64,000 nt of DNA from Pelobates cultripes (GCA_933207985.1 OW240921.1:90930925-90994924), one strand, 5' to 3'; shown: positions 24,512-36,075, counted from the stretch's first letter. The notes: generated by a model from the sequence alone, not told the origin. Numbers and translations are program-made.

Positions 24512-25024
24512 TTAAAGGGATTCTATAGTGCTAGGAAAACAAAGCCGTTTGGTGCCACTAAAGAATCCTACAGTGCCCCTCTAACTCGCGCCTCCAGCCT
24601 TACCTGAATCCAGCGCCTGGGTCAGGCTCCGTCCAAATTCCTCCCCTGCTGACATCAGCCGGCGGGGGAGACCTAATTTGCATGCATGGGAATGGCTGCG
24701 CTCTCATTTTGGTTTTGCTCATAGGAAACCACTAATCAAGGCTTTCCTATGGGGATTCCGGTGACGCTGGAAGTCCTCATGCATAGCGTGAGGACCTCCA
24801 GTATCATTTAGACGACCAAAAGTCTTCTAAGCAGTCGGAACTTCCTCTAGTGGCTGTCTGGTAGACAGCTACTAGAGGAGGAGTTAACCCTGCAAGGTAA
24901 TTATTGCAGTTTCTTAGAAACTGCAATAATTACCACTGTAGGGTTAAAGGACATGAGATATTGCACCCAGTCCATTTTAATGAGCGGAAGTGGTCTGGGT
25001 GCCTATAGTGTCATGTCCCTTTAA
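24512..25024. mobile_element. T2/Kolobok-type MITE abutting a large element
   Basis: TTAA at 24512; left end AGGGATTCTATAGTG; right end CTATAGTGTCATGTCCCT followed by TTAA at 25021-25024. That same TTAA begins the large element at 25021. Contains TAGACAGC-type and GCAATAATTACC hairpins. Confidence 0.82.
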
Positions 25025-25892
25025 CCCTTTAGTGACCAGACCGTTTTTCGATTTTCTTACCGTTAAGGACCAGGGCAGTTTTTACATTTCTGCAGTGTTT
25101 GTGTGTTTGTGCTGTAATTTTCCTCTTACTCATTTACTGTATCCACACATATCATATACAGTTTTTCTCGCCATTAAATGGTCATTCTAAAGATACCATT
25201 ATTATATAATATTTTTTTAAATTATAAAATATGATGAACAGATGAAAAAAAAAACACTTTTACTAACTTTGACCCCCAAAATCTGTTACGCATCTATAAC
25301 CGCCAAAAAACACCCGTGCTAAATAGTTTTAAAATTTTGTTATGAGTTTAGAAATACCCAATGTTAACATGTTCTTAGCTTTTTTTTTTTTTGCAAGTTA
25401 TAGGGCTATAAGTACAAGTAGGACATTGCTGTCTCAAAATATATATTTTTAAAATGTATCAATAGTGACATTGTAACCAGGCCCGGACTGGCCATCAGGC
25501 AAATGCCCGGTGGGACGCAATGGCCGTGGGCCGAGGCCGGCAGGGGAGATCACAGGATCTCCCCAGCCGGTCCATGCAGGGTCGACACTATCCAAGATCT
25601 CCCCCACCGGCCCACAAGCAGTTACATGCGGCCGCCGGTGGGGGAGGGAGGGAGGAAACGGTGGAGCTCTTACTTGCAGCTCCGCCGGGTTCCTCTCGCA
25701 AGATCGGAGCATTGCCGCGGTTACCACTCACCACTAGGACCACCAGGGATAACAGCAAGGTCCCCAGTCCCAGGCTAAAGGTAAGAGGGAGGGGGGGATA
25801 CAAAGTTTTTTTGTTTGTTTTTATTTTAAAAAATACACATTTAATATATATATATTTAAATCTGCCCCACCAACACACACAATCCTTCCAAA

Positions 25893-26222
25893 CATATTCA
25901 CACACACACACACACACACACACATCACCCTCACACACACAACACCCTCATACACACATAGCACCCTCACACACACAGCACCCTCACACACAGCACACTC
26001 ACACTAACAGCACACTCACACATACAGCACACTCTAACACACAGCACCCTCACACACACAGAACCCTCAGACACATAGAACCCTCACACACACAGCACCC
26101 TCAGACACACAGAACCCTCACACACACAGCACCCTCAGACACACAGCACCCTCACACACACACAGCATCCTCAGACATGCACAGCACCCTCAGACATGCA
26201 CAGCACCCTCACGCATACACAG
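25893..26222. repeat. CACACAGCACCCT tandem array, left part
   Basis: Imperfect repeats of CACACACAGCACCCT/CAGACACACAG; it resumes at 27124 after the LTR, to about 27365. Open frames rich in H, T and S here are artefacts. Confidence 0.92.
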
Positions 26223-27123
26223 TGTAAGGATCTGCTCTGCCCTGTTCTGATGTCTGACTTGGCTTCTGGTATCCAGTACTCTTTTTAATATTCTTGTTTA
26301 GTTTTTCTTGGTTTTCTCGTTTTCTATTCTGTGTCTGGTTTTCTTTATGCTGGGTTTCTGGGTTCATTCCATATTCCGTCCCTGGATTCCCAGTCTCCAG
26401 GTTTCATTTAAATGTTTGTTTTGTGTTTCCACACCCGTTTGTTTTCCATTTTCCTTTTGTTTCAGTCTGGACCGGCAGCAGTGTTTCAAGTCTCTGCCCT
26501 TTCTTGCAGGTAAGTGCTATTGTGGTTTAGTATGGTTCTTTTAGCGAACATTAGGCAGTGTAGGACCTGGCGAATATGGGGTACATTGGCGTTGTGGCAG
26601 GTTTATGCAATGTATGATCATATAATGTAACTAAATCCCCATACGTTTCATATATAGTGCTTAGTTATGTCTCCTCTTGTTTTGCCTATTATATCTTGTC
26701 TTGTTTTATTTTGTAATCCCAGTCCATGTACAGTCCTGTCCTGCCCCTGTTTAGTTAATGTTCCGTTATGTATTGTGTACATGTTCTGGGTTTAGCTTCC
26801 TATCTTTCTCTGGTTCTGGGTTCTACTAGTTCTGTCTTGTTTTCTTGTTTGGTGTCTATCTAGCCTTATCTTGTTTCTAGTACTGGATACATCTCAGCAT
26901 ATGTCTGCTCTGGCTTCCACTAAGCTGCTACAGGGTCTTGGTATGTGGCCGCACAAACGCTGGTGCTCAACACCAGGCGGTGTGCGGTTACCCTGCACCA
27001 GGACCTACTTATCCACTTTCACGCTGAAGACTTCTAACTTCCCATCAGGCATACTGGGTCCCGGTTCTTGCACCGCCGCCCGAACAGTGTCTGGGTCCCG
27101 GGCACCGGACCGCCACCCTGACA
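26223..27123 (+). mobile_element. Solo LTR, second copy
   Basis: TGTAAGGATCTGCTC to CCACCCTGACA, flanked by CACAG on both sides (26218-26222, 27124-27128). Because the target is itself CACAG-rich, that duplication alone is weak, but the copy lines up end to end with the LTR at 9630-10552. Strand is assigned to match that copy. Confidence 0.85.
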
Positions 27124-27365
27124 CACAGCACCCTCACACACACACAGCACCCTCAGACGCACACAGCACCCTCACACACACACACAGCACCCTCACACAC
27201 ACACACACATATAGCACCCTCACAACCACACACACACACAGCACCCTCAGACACACACAGCACCCACACACACACAACACCCACACACACACAGCACCCT
27301 CACGCACAGCACCCTCACACACGCACAGCACCCTCACACACACAACACCCTCACACACACACATA
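27124..27365. repeat. CACACAGCACCCT tandem array, right part
   Basis: Same array as left of the LTR, confirming that the LTR split it. Confidence 0.92.
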
Positions 27366-27411
27366 TATAATATATAAAAATAACCCTCAGTGAGTTAACA
27401 GACAAAGAAAA

Positions 27412-27443
27412 TTAGAAACATAGAATGTGATGGCAGATAAGAA
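27412..27443 (-). repeat. Tiny CR1 3'-tail fragment
   Basis: About 30 bases matching the complement of the CR1 3' end (ATAGAATGTGATGGCAGATA). Too short to date or classify further. Confidence 0.55.
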
Positions 27444-27503
27444 CACCCTTACATACACAACACACCCAACACACTGCGCCCCTCACACATACAATACGTC
27501 CAA

Positions 27504-27509
<6 letters not shown>

Positions 27510-27566
<57 letters not shown>

Positions 27567-27567
27567 C
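27510..27567. repeat. (TA)n microsatellite
   Basis: TA run with two CA interruptions inside the hAT. Confidence 0.95.
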
Positions 27568-28796
27568 TACAGCACCCCTCACGCTGCACCACTACACACA
27601 TTACGCTCCAGATACTCGCTCATTTACCCAACTCTGGATCATCTAATCTACACACATACACACACTAGATCCCTGTATACACTCTGAATCCTCTACACAC
27701 ATACACACACACGATCTCCTATACACACTCTAGGTCCTTTATACACTAACTGCACCACCTACACACACACTACATTCCTGACATACAAACTCTGGATCCC
27801 CTATGCACACACTATATTCCTTGTATGCAAACACATACTACATTCTCTAAACAAACACTCTCTACAACCCCTACATACACTATGTCACCTATACACACAC
27901 ACACACACACTACAGCCCATATGCACACACTCGCTATATCCCCTGTACACACTATGCCCCCATACACACTCTCTCTACAGCCCCTAGCAACACATATTAC
28001 ACCACAAACATGAATGAAATTGACCAATTTACACAATACCACACCACAATCAACTCACTCTACACACATGAAATCCCACAAGCAGGCTCCAAACACATGC
28101 ACGATACGTTTTCCTGGCCTTTTTGTCCTCTGGTATCCCACTTATGAGATCCCACTTACAGGAGACAAGCTAAAAGCAAACACAGCGCAAGCGTGTTATT
28201 AAATTTGCTTGCGCTGTGCAGAACAAATACAGGGCCTTTTTCTAATGCTAGAGCTCTTCAGCAGGGCTCTGCGCAATGAACCAACATGCTCACTTTGAGA
28301 GGGGGCGTGCTTGTCATTAGTGATGACAAAACACACACTCTCTTGCCACACTTCTCAGGGGGATGCTGTGATTGAAAAATGCCCGGGCTGAATTTTTTTC
28401 CCTGTCCGGCCCTGATTGTAACACTGTTATCTGTCATAAATCTCTGAATCACACCTCACATGTACATATTTTTTAAAATTAGACAACTCAGGGTATGCAA
28501 TATGGGGTATGTCCAGTCTTTTTTGGTAGCCACTTAGTCATAAACACTGGCCAAATTTAGTATTTATATTTGTTTGTGTGTTAAAAATGTAAAAAACTAT
28601 TATGAACGCTAAATTTGGCCAGTGTTTGTGACTAAGTGGCTACTAAAATAAACTGTTCAAAAACAAAATTCACATGGAGAGACACAATTATATTTAAATA
28701 ACTAGGTGCAAACCATATACACACTCCCTTAAATGTTGCTTTTGCAAATGGTATGCCATCAAGGGGTAATTCTCATTCCTGGGCTTCCATGCGCTC

Positions 28797-29344
28797 TTAA
28801 AGGACCACTCTAGGCACCCAGACCACTTCAGCTTAATGAAGTGGTCTGGGTGCCAGGTCCTTCTAGGGTTAACCCATTTTTTCATAAACATAGCAGTTTC
28901 AGAGAAACTGCTATGTTTATGAATGAGTTAAGCCTTCCCCCTATTCCCTCTAGTGGCTGTCTCATTGACAGCCACTAGAGGCGCTTGCGTGCTTCTCACT
29001 GTGATTTTCACAGTGAGAGCACGCAAGCGTCCATAGGAAAGCATTGTAAATGCTTTTCAATGCGACGGGCTGAATGCGCGCGCAGCTCTTGCCGCGCGTG
29101 CGCATTCAGCCCAGGAGGAGGAATGGAGGAAGAGAGAAGGAGAGCTCTGGAAGGGGGAAAGGGTTAAAAACTTACCTTTTTCCAGCGCTGGGCGGGGAGC
29201 CCAGCGCTGGAAAAAGGTAAGTTTTTAACCCTTTCCCCCTTCCAGAGCCGGGCGGGAGGGGGTCCCTGAGGGTGGGGGCACCTTCAGGGCACTATATTGC
29301 CAGGAAAACGAGTATGTTTTCCTGGCACTATAGTGGTCCTTTAA
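28797..29344. mobile_element. T2/Kolobok-type MITE, family B
   Basis: TTAA at 28797 and 29341; ends AGGACCACTCTAGGCACC and CACTATAGTGGTCCT. Inserted in the large element. It carries an internal hairpin AACTTACCTTTTTCCAGCGC with its complement near 29170-29235. Confidence 0.88.
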
Positions 29345-30128
29345 AGACAACCTAACCAATCTGGCAAATTTCAATGTGAAAAAACTGAAAATCAAGCTTT
29401 ATATTTGACCCTGTAACTTTCAAAAACACTATAAAACCTGTACATGGGGTGTACATTATACTCGGGAGACTTCGCTGAACACAAATATTAGTGTTTCAAA
29501 ACAGTAAAACGTATCACAACAATTATATCATCAGTATAGTGCTGTTTGTGTGCAACACAATCAAAAAAACTTCACTTTCACTAACAATATCATTGCTGTG
29601 ATATGTTTTACTGTTTTGAAACACTAATATTTGTGTTCAGCGAAGTCTCCAGAGTAAAACAGAACCCCCCCCCCTCCCCTTGTACAGGTTTAAGGGTGTC
29701 ATGGAAAGTTACAGGGTTAAATACAATGCTAGCAAATTAAATTCTCTGGACATTTGGCCTGGGTTGTCAGGCAGTTCCCTCAAATTGCAATCAATAACAT
29801 TATTTAATTATGTAAAAATATTACATAAATATGCATGGAAAATTTAAATATATATACATATTTATATATTTGAAGTCTCCGTGTATATTTATGAGATTAT
29901 CTAATTATGTATATGGATATATATATATATATATTTCATATTATTATTTTATTTATTTATATATACATAGATTATATATATAATTTCATTCTAAGTGTAT
30001 TTTGATATAAATATATCTAGATATTAATATCAAAATACAGTTAGAATAAAATTACATATATATATATATAATTTAAATTATTTTTTAAACATTTTTTATT
30101 TATTTTTATTTGCTTATTACTTATATTT

Positions 30129-30173
<45 letters not shown>

Positions 30174-30804
30174 GGCACTCACCCTTGCTGGTATACTGTG
30201 AAGTCCAATGCCCTGGTGCAATCCCACGCTGAAATAATATATAGTATATAGATACAAAGGATGCACTCTCCGGTCTTATATATAGTTATTATCTGTTGTA
30301 TATATATATACGTGTGTAATTTAATTATACGTGTATTTTTATGTTAATATATGTATATATTAATATAAAAATACACTTCGTACGACATTATATATATATG
30401 ATATGTATACATATTATATATAAATATAATATGTATATATATCTCATATTTATGCATTCATATATATTTTTATATATTTATATTTTTATTAATATTATTT
30501 TTTTAATTTCACAAATGCAGGGAGACTGCCTGACAGCCCAGGCAGTCCCCCTGCAGGCAGCACTATGGATGCCTATTGCAGCCATATGATCGCGCTTTCA
30601 GAGGGGTCACATGGCCCTCCGGGGCCTAATTTGCAGAGGGGGGACTGTCGGGGCTGTCAGGCAGTCCCCCCAGACTGCGAGCAACACCAATCGGCGATTG
30701 GGAAAGTAAAAGTTGAGCCCAGGACATAATAGGAATGTCCGTGGTCCTTAAGGACCATTTTTTGTCGGACGCACCTAGTATGTCCGCTGTCATTAAGGAG
30801 TTAA

Positions 30805-31990
30805 GGATGTATTAAAACCAGCCACCTACATGGGATGAGAAAATATGTTTCTGTGCTTTTTTTCTCTTTTAATCCTTTTACTTACTTCAGACCTGTATGC
30901 CACATGTTGTTGTAGTCAGGCTTGCCAACTTTATTGATGTTGATGACTATCCTTTCTCTTCCAGAGTTTAGATAGCCAAAGATTAATTATTTAAGGATGT
31001 AATAGGATGTACAAATTGCTGGTAAGCAAGCATGTCCTAGTACATCCTCACTTAATTAATCCAGATTGTGATTTTATTTCTACATTCTGGAGATGCTCGG
31101 TTATGTAATGAGTGGAAACCAAGATAACATTTAATTTCTCACATTCGTGAAACGTACGAAATCTGGAGTATTTCAATTTACTCCTCGTTTTTTAATTTAC
31201 TGATAGGTTTGGTGGCTTACACAATAAAGCAGGTATTGAATGATTTTTACAGCGTGAGTTGTACACTTTTAAAGTTTTGGGTTGCGAGTAGTTTGGGAAG
31301 TTTTAAGGATTTTTTTGACTAATTTCCACATTTTAATTGGATAGCTTACTTGTGAATTTGCCAGAGAAATCGTGAGCCTTGGCAAGATTTGTTTGTGTGT
31401 ACATAGTATATTTATCTACAAGCAGTGTGATGTTTCAGAGTCAGTTTGATTACATTTGGAAAAAAAAAGCTGCACTAAAATAATTCATAATTTTTAATTT
31501 TTTCATGTCCAATTATTTTAATGTATTTTATATAACTTTATGGTGCCTTCAGTTACTTCACTCTTATGCAGGTTCAAGATTGTGTTTTCCGTGTTTGGTT
31601 TGTACAATCTCTGTGATGTCATAACTCTGAAATTAATATGTGAACTTGTACAGTCTTCCAACTCTCAGAGGTATCCTCATAGACAACATGAGAGAATGTA
31701 AAACATTAATCCTGTGCCAGTTATCCCAATGAATCGCACTGTGTATAATTAATTATAATTATTTACTAAGAAAGCGTCTTGCCAGGAATAAATCTCTGAG
31801 ATTTCTCTCATTTTCATGTTACTGCCTTGGTACAGCAATATACTTACAGCAAGATACATAATTAGGACATAGATATTTACAAATTAATTTAGTAACACTT
31901 GAGATATGATAACTTACTATGGGTGCACTATGATATTAAAAACAAATTGTTCAAATCTGACAGTAAATTCATTTAAATTAATAAATTATT
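30805..31990. other. No recognisable feature
   Basis: About 1.2 kb of low-repeat AT-rich DNA. Possibly unique host sequence. No coding signature. Confidence 0.35.
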
Positions 31991-32229
31991 AGTATTATTA
32001 TTATTATTATGATATTTATAGAGCGCCATCAAATTCCGCAGCGCTTTACAATGAGTGGACGAACAGACATGTAGTTGTAACCAGACAAGTTGGACACACA
32101 GGAACAGATGGGTTGAGGGCCCTGCTCAATGAGCTTACATGCTAGAGGGAGTGGGGTAAAATGACACAAAAGGTAAGGATAGTATTAGACCAGTGACAGT
32201 TGCAGAAGAGGAATCAGTCAGGAACTATT
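31991..32229. repeat. Dispersed repeat with GCGCTTTACAA motif, left part
   Basis: (TTA)n followed by AGAGCGCCATCAAATTCCGC and AGCGCTTTACAATGAGTGG, a motif widely seen in frog and fish repeats. It is interrupted by a CR1 copy and seems to resume at 33204. Class not determined. Confidence 0.5.
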
Positions 32230-33203
32230 AACAGTTTAATTGATGCGCTTTTATTAGTGATATTGCAGAAGGTCTTGATGGTAAGGTATGTCTTTTTGCT
32301 GATGATACTAAGATATGTAACAGGGTTGATGTTCCAGGAGGGATAAGCCAAATGACAAATGATTTAGGTAAACTAGAAAAATGGTCAGAATTGTGGCAAC
32401 TGACATTTAATGTGGATAAGTGCAAGATAATGCATCTTGGACGTAAAAACCCAAGGGCAGAGTACAGAATATTTGATAGAGTTCTAACCTCAACATATGA
32501 GGAAAGGGATTTAGGGGTGATTATTTCTGATGACTTAAGGTAGGCAGACAATGTAATAGAGCAGCAGGAAATGCTAGCAGAATGCTTGGTTGTATAGGGA
32601 GAGGTATTAGCAGTAGAAAGAGGAAGTGCTCATGCCATTGTACAGAACACTGGTGAGACCTCACTTGGAGTATTGTACACAGTACTGGAGACCGTATCTT
32701 CAGAAGGATATTGATACCTTAGAGAGGGTTCAGAGAAGGGCTAAACTGGTTCATGGATTGCGGGATAAAACTTACCAGGAAAGGTTAAAGGATCTTAACA
32801 TGTATAGCTTGGAGGAAAGACGAGACAGGGGGGATATGATAGAAACATTTAAATATATAAAGGAATCAACACAGTAAAGGAGGAGACTATATTTAAAAGA
32901 AGAAAAACTACCACAACAAGAGGACATAGTCTTAAATTAGAGGGACAAAAGGTTTAAAAATAATATCAGGAAGTATTACTTTACTGAGAGGGTAGTGGAT
33001 GCATGGAATAGCCTTCCAGCTGAAGTGGTAGAGGTTAACACAGTAAGGAGTTTAAGCATGCATGGGATAGGCATAAGGCTATCCTAACTATAAGATAAGG
33101 CTAGGGACTAATGAAAGTTTTTAGAAAATTGGGCAGACTAGATGGGCCGAATGGTTCTTATCTGCCGTCACATTCTATGTTTCTATGTTTCTATGTTTCT
33201 ATG
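32230..33203 (+). pseudogene. CR1-like LINE, ORF2 3' half and tail
   Basis: Begins with LFADDTKIC (motif C of the reverse transcriptase, FADD intact, at about 32295), then WQLTFNVDKCKIMHLG, a YLG-like block and [12 protein letters not shown]. Frames shift near 32540 and 32740, 32875 and 32945, and part of the thumb has been deleted after DDLR. Ends with TTCTATG repeats at 33175-33203. Endonuclease and motifs 1 to B are absent by 5' truncation. Same family as 436-783, 6079-6754 and 57036-57195, and the longest copy in the window. Confidence 0.88.
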
Positions 33204-33330
33204 AAGAAGTGGGTTTTTAACGATTTTTTGAAGGAGTGGAGACTGGGTGAGCATCTAATGGAGGAGGGAAGCGAGTTCCACTGGAACGGTGATGTGAATC
33301 ATGTGCAATTCTTGTTGCAGCCCTCATGCC
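33204..33330. repeat. Dispersed repeat, right part
   Basis: Continues directly after the CR1 tail with GAAGAAGTGGGTTTTTAACG and AGCGAGTTCCACTGGAACGG. I recall similar text next to the GCGCTTTACAA repeat in frogs, so I join it with 31991-32229 by inference. Confidence 0.4.
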
Positions 33331-33858
33331 GCCCCGGTCCTCCCCTCAGCCCACCCTCCCCGACCTCCCCTTTCCATTGGACATGCTAGTGACATCAGCA
33401 TTGAATGATTAAGCTACAGGGAGAACTTGGCCTTGGTATTGGATCAAAGTGAGTTTTAGCTTTATTTATTTGTGTTTTGGTTTTGTTTGGGGAAGAAGAG
33501 CACAGCAAATGTTACTCTAACCAAATCCAATGTTTTATAAAAACACTGGTGTTTGCTTTGAGTGACACTTTACTGATGTTTCTCTGAAATACTCATGTGA
33601 TACATCACAGTGCTGTATATAGTATAAAAAAATGAAGACGCTGAGTGATTTTTGACAAATCATAAAACCTCTCTCATACCTCTATCAGAATCCCTGTTTG
33701 ACATTATTTTCCCATAGCATACTGCACGGCTATGTATTTTATATCACATTTTTTCTCATACCCCTTTTAGATCCGAGAGTTTAAATAAATTTCCCCTATT
33801 GATATTAAAACACTTGTGAGTACACGATTTACTAAGGATTGACGTGGAAGGCCATATA
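33331..33858. other. No recognisable feature
   Basis: Nothing supported. Confidence 0.35.
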
Positions 33859-34142
33859 TACAGTATCTCACAAAAGTAAGTACACCCCTCACATTTTTGT
33901 AAATATTTTATTATATCTTTTCATGTGACAGTACTCGCTTTTTTTTACCAACGGTTTAGACATTAATGGCTGTGTGTTGAGTTATTTTGAGGGGACAGCA
34001 AATGTACACTGTTATACAGGCTGTACACTTACTACTTTACATTGTAGCAGAGTGTCATTTCTTCAGTGTTGTCACATAAAAAGATATAATAAAATATTTA
34101 CAAAAAATGTGAGGGGTGTACTCACTTTTGTGAGATACTGTA
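33859..34142. mobile_element. Tc1/mariner-type MITE
   Basis: TA duplication at 33859-33860 and 34141-34142. Terminal inverted repeats of about 70 bases begin CAGTATCTCACAAAAGT and differ at only a few positions. 280 bp between the TAs, no transposase. This terminal sequence is familiar from vertebrate Tc1/mariner elements. Confidence 0.9.
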
Positions 34143-34149
34143 TATATGT

Positions 34150-34345
34150 ACATCAATAGTGTATATTGGATTAGCTGTATTAGTCCAGGAGACAAGATGC
34201 CAAAATACCAGAGTATTGCATTATGCAATGATACCTTTTTTATTGGACTAACATAATATTTCAAAGACAAGCTTTCGAGAGATGTCCTCTCTTCTCTTTT
34301 TCCGGTCTGAAGCAATACTGATCAATCTGATAGAGTTTAACACTT
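34150..34345 (-). mobile_element. Penelope-like terminal repeat fragment with hammerhead-like core
   Basis: The minus strand of 34261-34312 reads AGAGAGGACATCTCTCGAAAGC: a stem GAGAG/CTCTC followed by GAAAGC, preceded by AAAGAGA where CTGATGA would be expected. The downstream TTAGTCCAATAAAAAAGG is typical of the same vertebrate repeat. Confidence 0.55.
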
Positions 34346-34371
34346 AAAACAACTGCAGTTAGAGAAGAGGA

Positions 34372-34536
34372 GGGATCATCATTAAGCCGGCTGACAAGGG
34401 TGGATCAGTAGTTGTCATGAACACCCTAGACTACATTATAGAAAGGAACAAACAGTTGTCCGATGTAAACTACTACAAAAAACTGGACAAGGACCACACC
34501 ACAGAATATACAGCTAAATTCACAAAACTTATTTAG
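34372..34536 (+). pseudogene. Penelope-like element reverse-transcriptase fragment
   Basis: Frame from 34372 to the stop at 34534 reads through IIIKPADKGGSVVVM, then a Tyr-Ile block, QLSDVNYYKKLDKD and ends KFTKLI. The KPADKGG followed by LSD..YYKKL is the N-terminal signature of Penelope-like reverse transcriptases. Only about 54 residues survive; palm motifs and the GIY-YIG endonuclease are missing. It sits next to a hammerhead-bearing fragment, as expected for this class. Confidence 0.75.
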
Positions 34537-34610
34537 TTACATTATATGATCATACATTGCATAAGCCTGCCACAACGTCAATGTTCCCCATCTTTGGCAG
34601 GTCCTACTCA
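34537..34610 (-). repeat. LTR-derived fragment shared with 26555-26635
   Basis: The complement of this stretch matches the solo LTR at 26555-26635 (landmarks TGGCAGG-TTATGCAATG, ATGATCATATAATGTAACTA). The equivalent part of the LTR at 9630 is very diverged. Confidence 0.6.
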
Positions 34611-34863
34611 TGAACCACTTATGGACAGCTGTTTCATTGTTAATGCAAATCATCAGCATGAGGTTGGTTACTGGTTTGCTTATTGAGGCTTGCTAGTGCT
34701 TGGGAAGGAAAAACCAAAAAGGTTTTCAATCACAATTTTTCCCCACCATAACCTTTTTGGTTTTTGCTTCCCAAGCACTACCAAGTCTCAATAAGCAAAC
34801 CAGTAACCAACCTCATGCTGATGATTTGCATCAACAATGAAACAGCTGTCCATGAGTGGTTCA
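34611..34863. repeat. Long inverted repeat, arms about 113 bp
   Basis: Left arm starts TGAACCACTTATGGACAGCTG, right arm is its complement with about five changes. The spacer TTTCAATCACAATTTTTCCC reappears at 35133-35160 outside the palindrome. Class not recognised. Confidence 0.8.
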
Positions 34864-35188
34864 CTGGTTTTGAATCTTTTCCTAAATTGTGTTCCAAGCA
34901 GATGTATACAGCAAACACAGACTCAAAGGAATCCATGTTTAAAATGGAATAAGGCAAAAATTTGATTCTTTGTTAAACTAATTTGCATATGCCCACCCAG
35001 AATCCTTCACGGTAGTAACATCACTGAAGATTTGTGATTTCTGTGGGAAAATCAAGTCTTATGACCTGACTGGTGTGCAGATTTTTGTTTAACATTGTAG
35101 TAACTATCCACAGACTGCGTGTGGAAGGGGTTTTCAATCACAATTTTTTTCCCACCATAACCTTTTTAGATAGAGATATATTGATACA

Positions 35189-35203
35189 TACACACACATA
35201 TAT

Positions 35204-35250
<47 letters not shown>

Positions 35251-35282
35251 GCATATAGTTATAGTTATAGATAGTTATATAT
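35189..35282. repeat. (GT)n/(TA)n microsatellite
   Basis: GT repeat running into TA repeat, then TTATAG repeats. Confidence 0.92.
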
Positions 35283-35310
35283 ATGTGCATACACATGTGT
35301 ATACATATGC

Positions 35311-36075
35311 ACTTTCTCAAGTTCTAATACATTAAAGTTAGTGTCATTCAATTTGCATGACATGTAATGATACATGGCTGAATTATCCTTGCAGTCTTTT
35401 TTTGAGCAGGCAGGTACAGCCAAAATATTTCCTCTAATCCCAGCTCTTGAGAGCAGCTCTCAGGTTACAGACAATGTGAATAGGAGCTATGTTTCGGAGT
35501 GGCCAGGCTTCCTGGAATGTTTGCAGTACCAGTTATCAGCTCTGGCAGCTTAGAGTCTCTTTTAGCAGCTGAAGCTGAATTTATTGTCATCAGGCAAGTG
35601 AAGAGACTTCTGATTTATTTGGTCTGAGGTCTAATTTGTTTTTGTGTTGATACTTTATATCACTAAGAAACTGAATATTTGAGCCCATCCCTATTTCCGG
35701 ACTAAGCCTTTGGGAATGTGTTTTGCTCTGAATAAATCTATATATCTACACCTTAATTAATAGGTATGCACATTGTAGCAGCTACTGTAATCTCACAATA
35801 CACTGATATGTTTTATTTCGTAGCATCTTTGACAGGGAAAATTGCAACAATCATCAAAAGTAGCAATTTCATACGCTACCAGTTAATAATATAGGGCATG
35901 GAAAGTAATGAAAGTACAATTATGCTGTTGTAGACCAAAACTCTTAATTCATAAATCCTTAATTCATAAAGGTCAAGATTTTTTATTTAACTTTTAAGGA
36001 ATAATGTTGATCTATACAGTCATCATAATCTTGTCCTTAGAACATTTTCTGATATTATGACGTGTAATGTGTATG
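35311..36075. other. No recognisable feature
   Basis: No repeat end or gene recognised. Confidence 0.35.

Larger units (their letters stand above)
25478..28414. mobile_element. hAT element with perfect ATTGTAAC duplication
   Basis: Ends CAGGCCCGGACTGG and CCTGTCCGGCCCTG. The 8-mer ATTGTAAC occurs exactly at 25470-25477 and 28415-28422. The middle is filled with CACACACAGCACCCT-type repeats and CA/TA microsatellites, interrupted by a solo LTR. About 2.0 kb without that LTR. No transposase. Confidence 0.9.
25021..30804. mobile_element. Large TTAA-flanked non-autonomous element, copy 1
   Basis: Begins TTAACCCTTTAGTGACCA and ends TGTCATTAAGGAGTTAA, giving TTAA-flanked inverted ends of about 15 bases. 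The native element is about 2.3 kb after removing a hAT (25478-28414) and a MITE (28797-29344). It holds serial hairpins (28515-28655, 29433-29691) with blocks such as CAAATATTAGTGTTTCAAAA and CCAGTGTTTGTGACTAAGTG, and several short AT palindromes. Copies at 51701-53822 and 44696-45047 share these. No transposase frame. TTAA duplication would fit piggyBac or Kolobok mobilisation; which is unknown. Confidence 0.7.

Noticed and set aside
26294..26544. Similar F/W/S-rich frames
   Set aside because: Second copy of the same LTR. Presence in both copies reflects repeat origin, not a gene.
34372..34536. A host gene exon with KPADKGG
   Set aside because: The motif is diagnostic for Penelope-like elements and the surroundings are retroelement debris.
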